DNA of 64,000 bases from Culex pipiens pallens (GCF_016801865.2 NC_068937.1:27863241-27927240); one strand, 5' to 3'; shown: positions 24,336-35,978, counted from the first letter of the stretch. Numbers and translations: made by a program. The notes: a model not told the origin generated them from the letters alone.

Positions 24336-25689
24336 GGGTAATTCTCCGCCAACTCACACAGCAGTTGCCCCGACCCCTCTTCGATTTGCGTGAAACTTTG
24401 TCCTAAGGGGTAACTTTTGTCCCTGATCACGAATCCGAGGTCCGTTTTTTGATATCTCGTGACGGAGGGGCGGTACGAACCCTTCCATTTTTGAACATGC
24501 GAAAAAAGAGGTGTTTTTCAATTATATGCAGCCTGAAACGGTGATGAGATAGAAATTTGGTGTCAAAGGGACTTTTGTGTAAAATTAGACGCCCGATTTG
24601 ATGGCGTACTCAGAATTCCAAAAAAACCGTATTTTTCATCGAAAAAAACACTAAAAAAGTTTTAAAAATTCTCTCATTTTCTGTTACTCGACTGTTAAAA
24701 ATTTTTGGAACATCTCATTTTATGGGAAATTTAATGTACTTTTCGAATCTACATTTTCCCAGAAGGGTCATTTTTTCATTTAGAACAAAATTTTTCAATT
24801 TAAAATTTCGTGTTTTTTCTAACTTTGCAGGGTTATTTTTTAGAGTGTAACAATGTTCTACAAAGTTGTAGAGCAGACAATTACAAAAATTTTGATATAT
24901 AGACTAAAGGGGTTTGCTTATAAACATCACGAGTTATCGCGATTTTACGAAAAAAAAGTTTTGAAAAAGTTGGTCGTCATCGATCATGGCCGTTCATGGT
25001 CACCCGCGACAGACACGGACGACGAAACAAAGAGAAATGCAAAAGGTAACTTTTTCAAAACTTTTGTTCGTAAAATCGCGATAACTCGTGATGTGTATAA
25101 GCAAACCCCTTATGTCTATATATCAAAATTTTTGTAATTGTCTGCTCTACAACTTTGTACAACATTGTTACACTCTTAAAAATAACCCTGCAAAGTTAGA
25201 AAAAACACGAAATTTTAAAATGAAAAATTTTGTTCTAAATGAAAAAATGACACTTCTGGGAAAATGTAGATTCGAAAAGTACATTAAATTTCCCATAAAA
25301 TGAGATGTTCCAAATTTTTTTACAGTCGAGTAACGGAAAATGGGTGAATTTTTAAAACTTTTTTAGTGTTTTTTTCGATGAAAAATACGTTTTTTTGGAA
25401 TTCTGAGTACACCATCAAATCGGGCGTCTAATTTTACACAAAAGTCCCTTTGACACCAAATTTCTATCTCATCACCGTTTCAGGCTGCAAATTAATTAAA
25501 AATACCTCTTTTTTCGCATATTCAAAAATGGAAGGGGTCGTACCGCCACTCCGTCACGAGATATCAAAAAACGGACCTCGGATTCGTGATCAGGGACAAA
25601 AGTTACCCCTTAGGACAAAGTTTCACGCAAATCTAAGAGGGGTCGGGGCAACTTTTCCCGATTTCGTGTGAGTTGGTAGAGAATTACCC
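24336..25689. mobile_element. GGGTAATTCTC foldback element, longest copy
   Basis: It starts GGGTAATTCTCCGCC and ends GTAGAGAATTACCC, flanked by AAAT on both sides (24332-24335 and 25690-25693). The arms are ~620 bp (24336-24960 and ~25065-25689). The short centre contains CATGGCCGTTCATGGTCACC. It is oriented opposite to the copy at 2518 as judged by its two distinguishable ends. Non-coding. Confidence 0.8.
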
Positions 25690-25693
25690 AAAT

Positions 25694-28539
25694 ATTCCCC
25701 GTTTTTTTTTATTTTCAATTATTATTCACTATTCCACGATTTCTAAGGTTAGTATTTTTCAATTTCCGATTTAAGAGATAATTTTGAATAATATTTGCAA
25801 CGGCCTTACTGCCCATGTTCGCATTAAATTCCGTTAACAAAGTACTGGATGTTGTATCCTTTTTTGAAAGAGCACACGATTTTGAACCAATCTGCATCAA
25901 TAACCCAAATTCGATGAAAATGCATATGGGACATTTATGCAATCAGGGGCAGCTTACCTTTAGGAAATTTAACATTTTTCGTTTTTATGATAAATTTTTT
26001 GAAGGGGAGCCACGGTTAACATATGTTTTGAAAAGCTTAGAAAATTTTCTCCAGTTTGCTTTCTGAGACTTTGTAAATCTGACATTTTGTTACAGCCTCA
26101 CAAATGATTTGAATAGAAGAAAATGAGCTTGTAATTTACAACTGACGGTATCTAGAAAACTATTGGTTCGATTTTTAATGTTCAGAATGAAACATTTGTG
26201 CAATTTTCTGATCACTTCAAAAACAATAATTTCTAAATTTCAAATTTTTATTTGCAAATCATTTCAAAAGTTTTGCTTGATTAAAAAAAATAAAAATAAA
26301 ACATTTCTTTTAGAAAATCAAAAAATTTAAAAAAAATAATTATTAATTCTCGACTATTTTTTTTTAATTCCTGGGATCCCAGGATTATTTTTTAATTACT
26401 TTAAAAAACATTTTCAATAATTTTGTAAACAAATTTAACCATTTATAATGCCAGCAATAAAGTCCAAAAAAGCAGGCAACGAAATGACATCAAGTCGTTA
26501 TTAAAATTTAATTTGTTTAAAATGTGCTTGTTAGAAATCGGCGCAGTCTAATGTGGAGTTTAGTGAGCCCCGAACGACCCCTCTCTGACAGCAGCCAGCT
26601 GCCACTCGTCGAGCGATACGGACGGGAGAAAACGTCAACACAAAGGAAAAAGTGGCCGACGATTGCCGCGCGAGGCCGGCAAGTTTGTCGGTTCGGTTCC
26701 AGATTCTTGCCAAGTTCGCAAGAATAACCGCGTGAGGGGCGCTGAACGTCCAGCAGCAGTTCCGCGGACCGGCAGAATACTACGGAAACGGCGACTCCGT
26801 CCCAGGTGCAGTATCATTCGCGGTGAATCCGGGCACGGACTACTAGATGAAAAACGTGAGTTGCAAAGTGCAATGGCTTCGACAGCGTTGGCGTTGACGT
26901 AGGACTACGCATTGATTTGTTTTTCTACTTAATTCTAAGCATGCAAAAGATCATGCAATATCGTTATGAATTGAATTTAATTTGTTATTTGCTTCAGGAA
27001 ACCTTCCTCTACACGGAACTGTTGTTTCTTTCGCGGGATTTCTTATTTAAGGAGGTTTACACTAAATGTAAGATAATATTTAATGGGAAATTGTACAAGA
27101 ACTAAAGTTTTAATAAATTTGCAGCTTATAGCTACGTTTATGTGAAACCAGCCTAAACGGAAGTGTTTTAATCCTCCAAGATCTCCCCGAGACTCAATAG
27201 TGCTGTTCTGTATAACAATTATTTTCCAAATTATCTCTAAGCACCATTTCAAACACTTATTCTGAATAGGGACAGTATTTTGTTATTCTATCCCTGTTTT
27301 AACCGAATGACTGAAAGAATAAAACATATTAAAGAACTGGGCATTTTTCAGACATGTGCGTTAAAATTGTCTGTAATAGGCCAAATTTGTGCTAATATAT
27401 GTCCATTAATAAATGTTTTAATTTAAAATATGTATTAATGATCACTATGTGTTCATTTGTTCCATTATTTTCAAACCAAATCTGTGTTTCTAGACCAAAA
27501 GTTGTTTTTTTTTTAATTTCAGGAAAAATGTGATAAAAAATAAATGTTACTGGAGATCAGGAATTTTCGGTTTGGAAAAAAATCCGGGATGGACGCACAA
27601 AATGAAGTTCATTAAAGGAAATAATACAAATACAAATAATGATTTGCAAAAACGGAAAACACAGAACAATAAAACAGTTCCTCATTTTCAAAATCGTTAT
27701 ATCTTGTTAATGTTTTGATAGTATTATTGTCCATATTATAAAAAGGTTATACTTTAAAAAAAATATGCCGTTTTTCAAAAATCTACTCTGTCTCACAAAA
27801 TATTAAATTGTTAAACCAGTTTTCTTTTTTAAATGGGACCAAATGGCCAGAAATAAGATTTTTTGTTGAACAATGAATAATTTTTCAAGTTATTTCAAAG
27901 TGCTCTAATTTTTTTTAACTTGTTTGAACAAAATCTAATTTGCAAATAAAAAAAAAACTCATTTTTCCGATAAAACGAACCGTATTAAAGTTATAGCCAT
28001 TTGAGATGCTATTCCAGTTTGAAAAAATCGTGTATTTTTGATTTTTTTAAAACATTTTCCATTTTTCTTCATTTCTGAACTTTATTTTTCAGCTGGGTTA
28101 GAAAACTAGGAACAATTTGAAAATATTGAAAATTGGAGATTCCAGATTCCGTTGCAGACATAGATTTGTAATTTCAAATTTTTTAAATTGAGCCAATTGA
28201 AATTGATGTGAAATTTTCCAATCATTCGAATAAAAATAGTGTCTGAATCCTCAAATCAAGCCTTACATTTCACAAACACATAACTGTCATGCCACATGGC
28301 ATTTCTCAGTTCTAAGCCATCTGAAAAACAATTCATAGAAATGGTAATCTTAGGAAAAATCATTCGTCCTAAAATGAGGCTAGCTTCCGTTTTTTTTCTG
28401 AATATTCTTTGATCCGAAAGTTTCTTTTCAAGATAATCATCGCATCACATCGCATTTTTGTATAACAAGAAAAATGGGAAATTTGGAAAATCATAGGTGA
28501 CCGAGGTAATCCTACGTTCCTGGTTTGTTTGATGCCTTA
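25694..28539. other. AT-rich stretch, no firm gene
   Basis: Mostly AT-rich and poly-A/T-rich sequence with short chance frames. The GC-richer island at 26520-26855 is described separately. Confidence 0.4.
26520..26855 (+). other. Possible non-coding first exon (GC-rich island)
   Basis: A 330-bp segment with many CG dinucleotides stands out sharply from AT-rich flanks and ends at a consensus donor, AAAAC|GTGAGT (donor G at 26856). Several overlapping frames are open but none looks protein-like. A 5' untranslated first exon of a downstream plus-strand gene is plausible. No TATA box was seen, and the start site is unknown. Confidence 0.3.
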
Positions 28540-28758
28540 CACAGAAAAAAAAATCATGGTAATATTACATCTGGGAAGGGGTACATCTTTTATGTCAGAA
28601 AAAATGTGTAATTCTACCTCTGAAAATGTGTAATTTTACCACTTTTCTGTTGTAATGTCGCTTTTTCAGTCTAAATTGAGGTAAAATTACATCATAAAAG
28701 AGGTAATATTCAACCTTCCAAATTTACACCTTTCAAATTTACACAATTTTTTACTGTG
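28540..28758. mobile_element. MITE with CACAG ends
   Basis: Begins CACAGAAAAAAAAATC and ends ATTTTTTACTGTG, so CACAGWAAAAAAT-type inverted ends. Internal motifs GTAATNTTACATC and GTGTAATTTTACC occur in both orientations. 219 bp, no gene. A related CACAGAAAA element is at 48656-49057. No clear target duplication. Confidence 0.5.
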
Positions 28759-29355
28759 TCGTCAAAGCATCTGTGCAGGTTTTGAGAAAAATTGGTTAAG
28801 GTTTGGGGATCGCTGTTAAGAACATACTTATGTTTGTATTGGAATTTTCGAAATAATGAATGGAGAAAGGCAAAATTTTTGATTTTCCCCGGAAATTGGT
28901 GTTTATGTGTGTAAACTAAGAGTGATTCTAATATTAAATTTTATTTTTTATTTTTAAATTTATTTAAATTTCTACAATTTTGTTGAAGAGCGCAAAGTGA
29001 TCATAGTTAGTCCTGATAAGATATTAGAGATTAAAACATACAGTTTTGCATAAAAGGGTTTTTTCAGCAATTTTAATGTTCTACAGCGACCCCTAAACAT
29101 TATCCGATTTGGCACAAAATTGGCCTATGGGGTGTCCCTGAAATCATTTTTTTGTTACCCTAATGACTACTCAATTATGTATGGAAACTTGTATCGAAGA
29201 ATGGATGATGAAAAATTTCGGGAAAGCAAAGTAGAGCCAAATAGAAAAAAAAAACTAATAATATTCAACATTGAAAAAGACACCATTTTATAAAGCCAGC
29301 CCACAAAATTTAATGAAGGATTTTATGGTCAAGAGCTAAAGATGCAAGTAGCTTC

Positions 29356-29414
29356 GGCTGAAACATTGTCTTTGAAATTTGCGTGTTAAAGATTTCAAAG
29401 ACAATGTTTCAGCC
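29356..29414. repeat. Perfect 23-bp hairpin with 13-nt loop
   Basis: GGCTGAAACATTGTCTTTGA plus AAT (29356-29378) is exactly complementary to 29392-29414, separated by a 13-nt loop. There is no longer symmetry outside, so it is not the end of a visible foldback element. 28759-29355 otherwise shows nothing. Confidence 0.8.
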
Positions 29415-30894
29415 AAGTAATAATATTCACAGAAAAGTTAATTTGCGAAAACGAAGAGAATTGAAATAAATCTCCAAAAGCTGTAAATTATTTTCCTAGA
29501 AACATCTTATTCTTGGGGATTAGAAAACTTCTGAAAGTGTTGAGCAATTTGATGGACAATATTTATGAAATCTCTGAAATATATTTGAAAAGATTTCATC
29601 AAATTTGAGAAAAAAAAACTTGTTCTTATCACATACATTGCTCTGCATTCCTCCCCCTCGGCGAACAATTCATCACTCAAAGCCTCGTACATCTGGCCAG
29701 GACCTGCAGTAGAGTAGAGAGTGCCATGGTCCTTTTCGCAGCCACCGAAAAACTTCCAAGACATCCCCAGCTCCACGTGCTGCTCCCGACAACCAACGGC
29801 CAAACCCGCCATAAATATTCAAATTAAATTTATATAAACTTTATGAAGCGCATAATTTGCCATCGTTAAATATTCGCCCAACTTTCTTTCCTTCGTCCGC
29901 CCAATATGTTCCGGACGGAGAAAGACTTCTTCCTCCTCTTGGACAGCACCGCCGCCGATGCTGATAGATGACGCGAGTCCCCGGAACATGGTCCCGGAGT
30001 GCGGGTGTGTGTGTGTGTTGGCAATATGGCTTGCATGCCTTCTCCTCTTCGCAAAAAACGACGACGACGGCTTCCGGAAGATTAATGGCCTCTGGCCCCC
30101 GAAGGGACAGATCAAAAGAAGATGGCGCTCGGAACACACACACACACATACCTACACAAACACACACATTTTTCTTCTCTTCGCCCAGCTCATGTCTTGG
30201 TTCAATAAGTTTTCTGCACTTTTATTTTTGCCCCAGAAGTTTGAGGCGGCATTACAATATGTCAGCCGGGGAAGTAATAAAAGTTTCGTCCGGCTGGAAC
30301 CGGATCGAGCTAATGTTTCCTGGTGGTGTTCGTTGCTTGTAGGAAAACTAATTGGCGTAGGCCTACAAGTTTATTTTGAGCTACACGAGACGAAAATGTA
30401 TCATGAAGAATGGCCTAAAATAACTGACCTTTTCACACGAAAAATGATACCTTTTGGAACTATTTTTGTTGAGCTGGAATAAAGGTGCCAAAAATATCAT
30501 CTTTGAAATACATCACTTGCTCTGTTTTTAGACTGCAATTTAGCAGTTTGTCGAAGGAAACTTCTTTCATCTAAATTTAACAATTTCTTAATTTACAAAT
30601 TTCACATTTTCTCAGTTTTACAAGTTCTAGATTTCTTCAATTCTAACATTAATTTTATTAAATAAATTATTAAAAACATAAAATTGAAAAAAAGTCTTGT
30701 AAAATAATAAAAAAGGAAGAAGGTTGAAGAGTTGAAAAAGTGATAAAATGAAAAATTGATAGTTAAAAAGTTAAAAAGTTGAAAAATTGTAAAGTAGAAA
30801 AGTTTAAAAATTTAAAACTTGAATTGTTGAATTGTTAAAAATCGAAAAGTTATAAATGTTAAAATGTTTAAAATTTGTTAAGTAGAAAAGTTTC
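29415..30894. other. Mixed unique sequence, GC-richer 29640-30400
   Basis: The segment includes (GT)n at ~30004-30017 and (CA)n at ~30135-30150. A minus-strand frame from ATG at 29812 runs 58 codons to a GTATGT donor-like site at 29636 and is protein-like in places, but no partner exon is evident. 30540-30894 drifts into cryptically simple GAAAAGTTGAAA-type sequence leading into the first satellite. Confidence 0.35.
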
Positions 30895-30995
30895 AAAAGT
30901 TGAAAAAGTTGAAAAAGTTGAAAAAGTTGAAAAAGTTGAAAAAGTTAAAAAAGTTGAAAAAGTTGAAAAAGTTGAAAAAGTTGAAAAAGTTGGAG
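30895..30995 (+). repeat. GAAAAAGTT 9-bp satellite, short array
   Basis: About 11 tandem copies of GAAAAAGTT with single-base variants. The reverse-complement unit forms the 1.5-kb array at 43950-45450. Confidence 0.85.
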
Positions 30996-31060
30996 AAATG
31001 AAAAGTTGAAATATTGAAAAGTTGGAAAGTTTAAAAGTTGCAAGGTTGAAAGTTTGAAAA

Positions 31061-32126
31061 TTGATAAATTGATAAATTGATAAATTGATAAATTGATAAA
31101 TTGATAAATTGATAAATTGATAAATTGATAAATTGATAAATTGATAAATTGATAAATTGATAAATTGATAAATTGATAAATTGATACATTGATGAATTGA
31201 TAAATTGATAAATTGATAAATTGATAAATTGATAAATTGATAAATTGATAAATTGATAAATTGATAAATTGATAAATTGATAAATTGATAAATTGATAAA
31301 TTGATAAATTGATAAATTGATAAATTGATAAATTGATAAATTGATAAATTGATAAATTGATCAATTGATGAATTGATAAATTGATAAATGGATAAATTGA
31401 TAAATTGATAAATTGATAAATTGATAAATTGATAAATTGATAAATTGATAAATTGATAAATTGATAAATTGATAAATTGATAAATTGATAAATTGATAAA
31501 TTGATAAATTGATAAATTGATAAATTGATAAATTGATAAATTGATAAATTGATGAATTGATAAATTGATAAATTGATAAATTGATAAATTGATAAATTGA
31601 TAAATTGATAAATTGATAAATTGATAAATTGATAAATTGATAAATTGATAAATTGATAAATTGATCAATTGATGAATTGATAAATTGATAAATGGATAAA
31701 TTGATAAATTGATAAATTGATAAATTGATAAATTGATAAATTGATAAATTGATAAATTGATAAATTGATAAATTGATAAATTGATAAATTGATAAATTGA
31801 TAAATTGATAAATTGATAAATTGATAAATTGATAAATTGATAAATTGATAAATTGATAAATTGATAAATTGATGAATTGATAAATTGATAAATTGATAAA
31901 TTGATAAATTGATAAATTGATAAATTGATAAATTGATAAATTGATAAATTGATAAATTGATAAATTGATAAATTGATAAATTGATAAATTGATAAATTGA
32001 TAAATTGATAAATTGATAAATTGATAAATTGATAAATTGATAAATTGATAAATTGATAAATTGATCAATTGATGAATTGATAAATTGATAAATGGATAAA
32101 TTGATAAATTGATAAATGGATAAATG
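31061..32126 (+). repeat. TTGATAAA 8-bp satellite array
   Basis: About 133 tandem units. Variant blocks TCAATTGATGAATTGATAAA followed by ATAAATGGATAAA start at 31361, 31665 and 32065, that is 304 bp (38 units) and 400 bp (50 units) apart, and a lone GATGAATTGA variant sits inside each block. This shows higher-order duplication. Because 24 bp equals three units and no stop codon arises, long INLSIYQF-repeat frames appear on the minus strand; they are not genes. Confidence 0.95.
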
Positions 32127-32131
32127 CAATA

Positions 32132-32830
32132 CACCAAGTCACCCAATCACCCAAGCACCCAATCACCCAATGCACCCATGCACCCAATCACCCAAGCACC
32201 CAATCACCCAATGCACCCAATGCACCCAAGCACCCAATCACCCAATCACCCAATCACCCAATCACCCAATCACCCAATCACCCAATCACCCAAGCACCCA
32301 ATCACCCAAGCACCCAATCACCCAATCACCCAATCACCCAATCACCCAATCACCCAATCACCCAATCACCCAATCACCCAATCACCCAATCACCCAATCA
32401 CCCAATCACCCAATCACCCAATCACCCAATCACCCAATCACCCAATCACCCAATCACCCAATCACCCAATCACCCAATCACCCAATCACCCAATCACCCA
32501 ATCACCCAATCACCCAATCACCCAATCACCCAATCACCCAATCACCCAATCACCCAATCACCCAATCACCCAATCACCCAATCACCCAATCACCCAATCA
32601 CCCAATCACCCAATCACCCAATCACCCAATCACCCAATCACCCAATCACCCAATCACCCAATCACCCAATCACCCAATCACCCAATCACCCAATCACCCA
32701 ATCACCCAATCACCCAATCACCCAATCACCCAATCACCCAATCACCCAATCACCCAATCACCCAATCACCCAATCACCCAATCACCCAATCACCCAATCA
32801 CCCAATCACCCAATCACCCCAATCACCCAA
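32132..32830 (+). repeat. CACCCAAT 8-bp satellite array
   Basis: About 88 units, directly abutting the TTGATAAA array. The left edge has variants (CACCCAAG, CACCCATG, CACCCAATG), while the middle and right are essentially pure. The complementary strand reads ATTGGGTG, with GGG every 8 bp. The open HPITQSPN-repeat frames on the plus strand are by-products. It decays to C-rich sequence by ~32870. Confidence 0.95.
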
Positions 32831-32867
32831 TCTCCCAATAGCCCAACACCCCAATAGACCAATCAAA

Positions 32868-33929
32868 AAATGCATACAAAACAGCTCACTAGATAAACCC
32901 TACATCCACCCGCAATCACACACCATCACGAAACCCGCCACGTCAACATGACCATAAACACAACCACCCACCCCGCATACAACAACCGACCCACCGGTAG
33001 CTCAACGACAACATTCAACACTGAACCGATGTTAACAACCAAACATGACCAGAAAAAACACCACACGATGCAGATCAGTGCGCCCAGATAGCAGCACTGC
33101 ACGGTCTGGTGCAAGCAAAAACCGGGAGCAAATATTAATAAAATTAATAATAATAACTAGTTAATTACTGCCGTGCCATGCCACGACCACACCAAGACCA
33201 AGAGCTCATTACACCACGTGGTGGAAACCAGACATATTCACGGGGACACGACTTGGACGCGATCAAGATCTGCTGATGCACTGAGAGAAATCTTGTTGTA
33301 ATATTTTTACATTAAAGAATGTTAAAAATTGATAACAATAACAAACCTTTTCTCGGTGAAGAATTTCAGCACAGCTGAAACCAGTCAGAAAAGCAACATG
33401 AATTCCGAGTGAAAAACGTGCCCCATAAAATGTACCAAGCCGGTAATAAGCCGAACGAATCGCGACCGCGGAATCCACGACGATTAATGAGAACTATTTG
33501 CGAAAAATTGGTTTGCTTCCCCTTCCCGCGAACAGTGCACCTTAATCGGGTGGGATTATCCGGTGGAATGTCGTGTTGAGGTTGTTGTAATATATTTAAA
33601 TTTTTCGGTGACAACCGCGAGAAGTTCCCAGAAACCTGGGCGGAAATTACCGAATGGTAAACGTGTGTGCGTGGTACTCAATTAGTCTCGATTTTAATTT
33701 AATTTATGGGTGGTCAAGTATTTTCCGAGCGAATTAATTTGGGGGCCCTTTTCTCCGCCTCCCTTTGATGGTTTGCTGGCAATTGAGACGAATTCAATCG
33801 TGGTGGAATTGAGCTGGAGTTGCAGCGAAAAAGGGAATTCAATTGGCACAGTGAGGTTTCCACCGACAGAAATGGTAAAAATAACTATTAGTTAAGTAAA
33901 AAAAAAAACAAGACTTAACAATGATAATG
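32868..33929. other. Unique sequence between satellites
   Basis: 32868-33120 is C-rich, A-rich sequence probably decayed from the array. 33130-33900 looks unique and has no supportable gene. A possible 80-bp MITE is at 33279-33358 (CACTGAGAGAAA ... TTTTCTCGGTG). Confidence 0.35.
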
Positions 33930-34015
33930 AAAAGACTAAAAAGACTAAAAAGACTAAAAAGACTAAAAAGACTAAAAAGACTAAAAAGACTAAAAAGACT
34001 AAAAAGACTAAAAAG
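33930..34015 (+). repeat. AGACTAAAA 9-bp satellite, left part of split array
   Basis: About 9-10 units. The last 8 bp, CTAAAAAG (34008-34015), are the left copy of the target duplication of the transposon that follows. The array continues at 40957 in register. Confidence 0.9.
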
Positions 34016-34210
34016 CAAGGGTGTCTCACCACATCGGATGCCACCCGAATGTCAACCAAATGTAGTCAAATGTCATCCCAATGCATTGCACCTCATTCAA
34101 AGCCACGGTTCGATACCCTCGTACTGGAGGTTCCCAAATAGGTTCCCATTCGTTCGTACTAGAACACTAGTCACACGTAATACACGATACGATCGCTGAC
34201 TGACCTATTA

Positions 34211-34750
34211 CGTCCATGTTAACAACACGGTCTCGCTCACACCTCACCTCACCTCTCTGTTCGGGCGTTCGCGTACACTCTCTCGTGCGCTCCCGCCGAA
34301 CAGCCGTACCTCTCTCCGATTCCTTTTCCCGTCGTGTCCGTACCCTCTACAGTCAGGTAGTCTCAGTGGACGTACGCTCATACGAGAGCACCGGTCTGGG
34401 ATGGGCGCGCGCTCTTGGTGGTAGATACATCTCCGACACATCTCCGAGTGCGCACCGCTCCGTAGAACCACGTATGACGTTCATGTTAACAACACGGTCA
34501 CGCTCACACCACACCTCACCTCTCTGTTCGGGCGTTCGTACACTTTCGTGAGCTCCCGCCGAACAGCCGAACCCGTATCCGATTCCTCTCTCCGTCTCCG
34601 TCCCTATCTCCTCTCGCCCACCTTCGTCGGGTCCTCTCTGCGGGCCTGCGCTCATACGGGGGCACCGGTCTACGGTTGGCTCGCGCTCTCGGTGGTAGAT
34701 ACGTGTATGTATCTTCGAGTGCGCACCTCCCGTAAAACCGCGTATGACGA
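34211..34750. repeat. ~268-bp tandem duplication near transposon left end
   Basis: CATGTTAACAACACGGTC at 34215 recurs at 34482, followed in each copy by CTCTGTTCGGGCGTTCG, CTCCCGCCGAACAGCCG and GGTAGATAC blocks. A third copy starts at ~34741 and breaks off. It lies within the subterminal region of the 6.9-kb element. No coding signal, although several frames are open because the segment is GC-rich. Confidence 0.75.
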
Positions 34751-35204
34751 TCCCGGTTCAATGATGGAGTTTTCATATACGCTCATGAAGGGCCTCCATT
34801 ACCAAACTTGACTCCCCATAGGTACGAGAAAGCAGAGCGTTCCCCAAAAGACGACTTAAAATTTGTATGCAATAAAAATGATCTCCAACCGCCTGCATCA
34901 CAAGTCGGGGCAAATCGGGACATCATGTCCGCGGACGTATGCATCGGTGTTGAACGAAAGTCCCCGTACCCCCCAGCCTGGAGTTTGGTCACGTCCTGGC
35001 CACTCCCGGAACCGGTAAAGATTGCTTCCCCCGAAGGTAGGCATGCTCTGCGGGACCTCTTCCGTGCCCGTAGACGGGGCCACCATACACGCGTGCGCTA
35101 CTACATGGGTCGACGATCTCGCACTTCCCGACCCCAGGGTCCCTGTCCGTGTGGAATTGCATCTGGAATAGTAAGCGTATATGGTGACCCCGACTCGTCA
35201 TGCA

Positions 35205-35330
35205 AATATTTTTTTTAACCCGTTTTTTTTTCATTTCTTCTTCTTTTTCTTTTTTTTCTTCTTCTTCTTTTTCTTTTTTTTCTCTTCTTCTTTTTTTTTT
35301 TTTTTTTTCTTCTTCTTCATTTTTTGACCA
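35205..35330. repeat. Polypyrimidine (CTT-rich) tract inside the transposon
   Basis: About 120 bp of nearly pure T and C on the plus strand, built from TTC and TTTTTC units. It produces K/E-rich chance frames on the minus strand. It separates the left subterminal region from the duplicated operator-bearing block. Confidence 0.85.
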
Positions 35331-35421
35331 AAGCTCATGAGCGTACATCGGATAAAGTATATGGGGCGTACGCTGGCAAGGTCGAGCGCAAGCGACGCTA
35401 CATGCTGCCACCAACACTGTC

Positions 35422-35978
35422 GGCGTACACCAGTCCATGTATATGGAGTGTACGCGGGTTTGCGCACACGATGTTCCCACTCCTAGGACGGTACATTCCT
35501 TCGAAGTGTACGGATGCGCACCCGAGGTTGCCTACCATGTCAACCTTTTTCATATGCCAGACTTAGGCAAATTTTGCCAATTTAGGTGAACTTTTTTCCC
35601 ATGTAGGCGAAACTCGCCTCCAAGTAATCCAATTTGGCCTCCACTTAAGTAAACCTTGTCTCAGCGTGGATACCGGTACCTAAGCTCATCGGCGTACACC
35701 AGTCCGCGTACACCAGTCCACGTACACCAGTCCGCGTATATGGGGTGTACGCGGGTTTGCGCACACGATGTTCCCAGTCCTAGGACGGTACATTCCTTCG
35801 AAGTGGACGGATGCGCACCCGAGGTTGCCTACCATGTCAACCTTTTTCATATGCCAGACTTAGGCAAATTTTGCCAATTTAGGTGAACTTTTTTCCCATG
35901 TAGGCGAAACTCGCCTCCAAGCAATCCTATTTGGCCTCCACTTAAGTAAACCTTGTCTTAGCGTAGATACCCGTTAAC
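35422..35978. repeat. Duplicated ~260-290-bp block with palindromic motif cluster
   Basis: Copy 1 is 35422-35680 and copy 2 is 35691-35978. Both contain GGCGTACACCAGTCC, GTGTACGCGGGTTTGCGCAC, CCTAGGACGGTACATTCC and then the AGGC motif cluster. Copy 2 has two or three extra GCGTACACCAGTCC units at its start. Near-identity implies recent duplication. The block sits 3' of the BEN-like gene. Confidence 0.85.
35565..35960. promoter_or_regulatory. Two further AGGC palindrome clusters downstream
   Basis: In copy 1 of the duplicated block motifs start at 35565 (AGGCAAATTTTGCC), 35584 (AGGTGAAC), 35605 (AGGCGAAACTCGCCT), with degenerate members near 35626 and 35647. Copy 2 repeats them at 35862, 35881 and 35902. 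Spacing is 19-21 bp. Same consensus as the promoter cluster. Confidence 0.55.

Noticed and set aside
30006..30160. (GT)n and (CA)n runs as a hairpin-forming pair
   Set aside because: Ordinary microsatellites; no flanking symmetry beyond the dinucleotide runs.
30868..32146. Long minus-strand frames of INLSIYQF repeats
   Set aside because: They come from an 8-bp satellite with no stop words in these frames; no promoter, splice or codon signal.
32116..32951. Plus-strand frames of HPITQSPN repeats up to 275 codons
   Set aside because: Direct translation of the CACCCAAT satellite.
34808..35480. Frames of 136 and 163 codons at the transposon left side
   Set aside because: They lie over GC-rich duplicated and polypyrimidine sequence on opposite strands; the K/E run is simple sequence.
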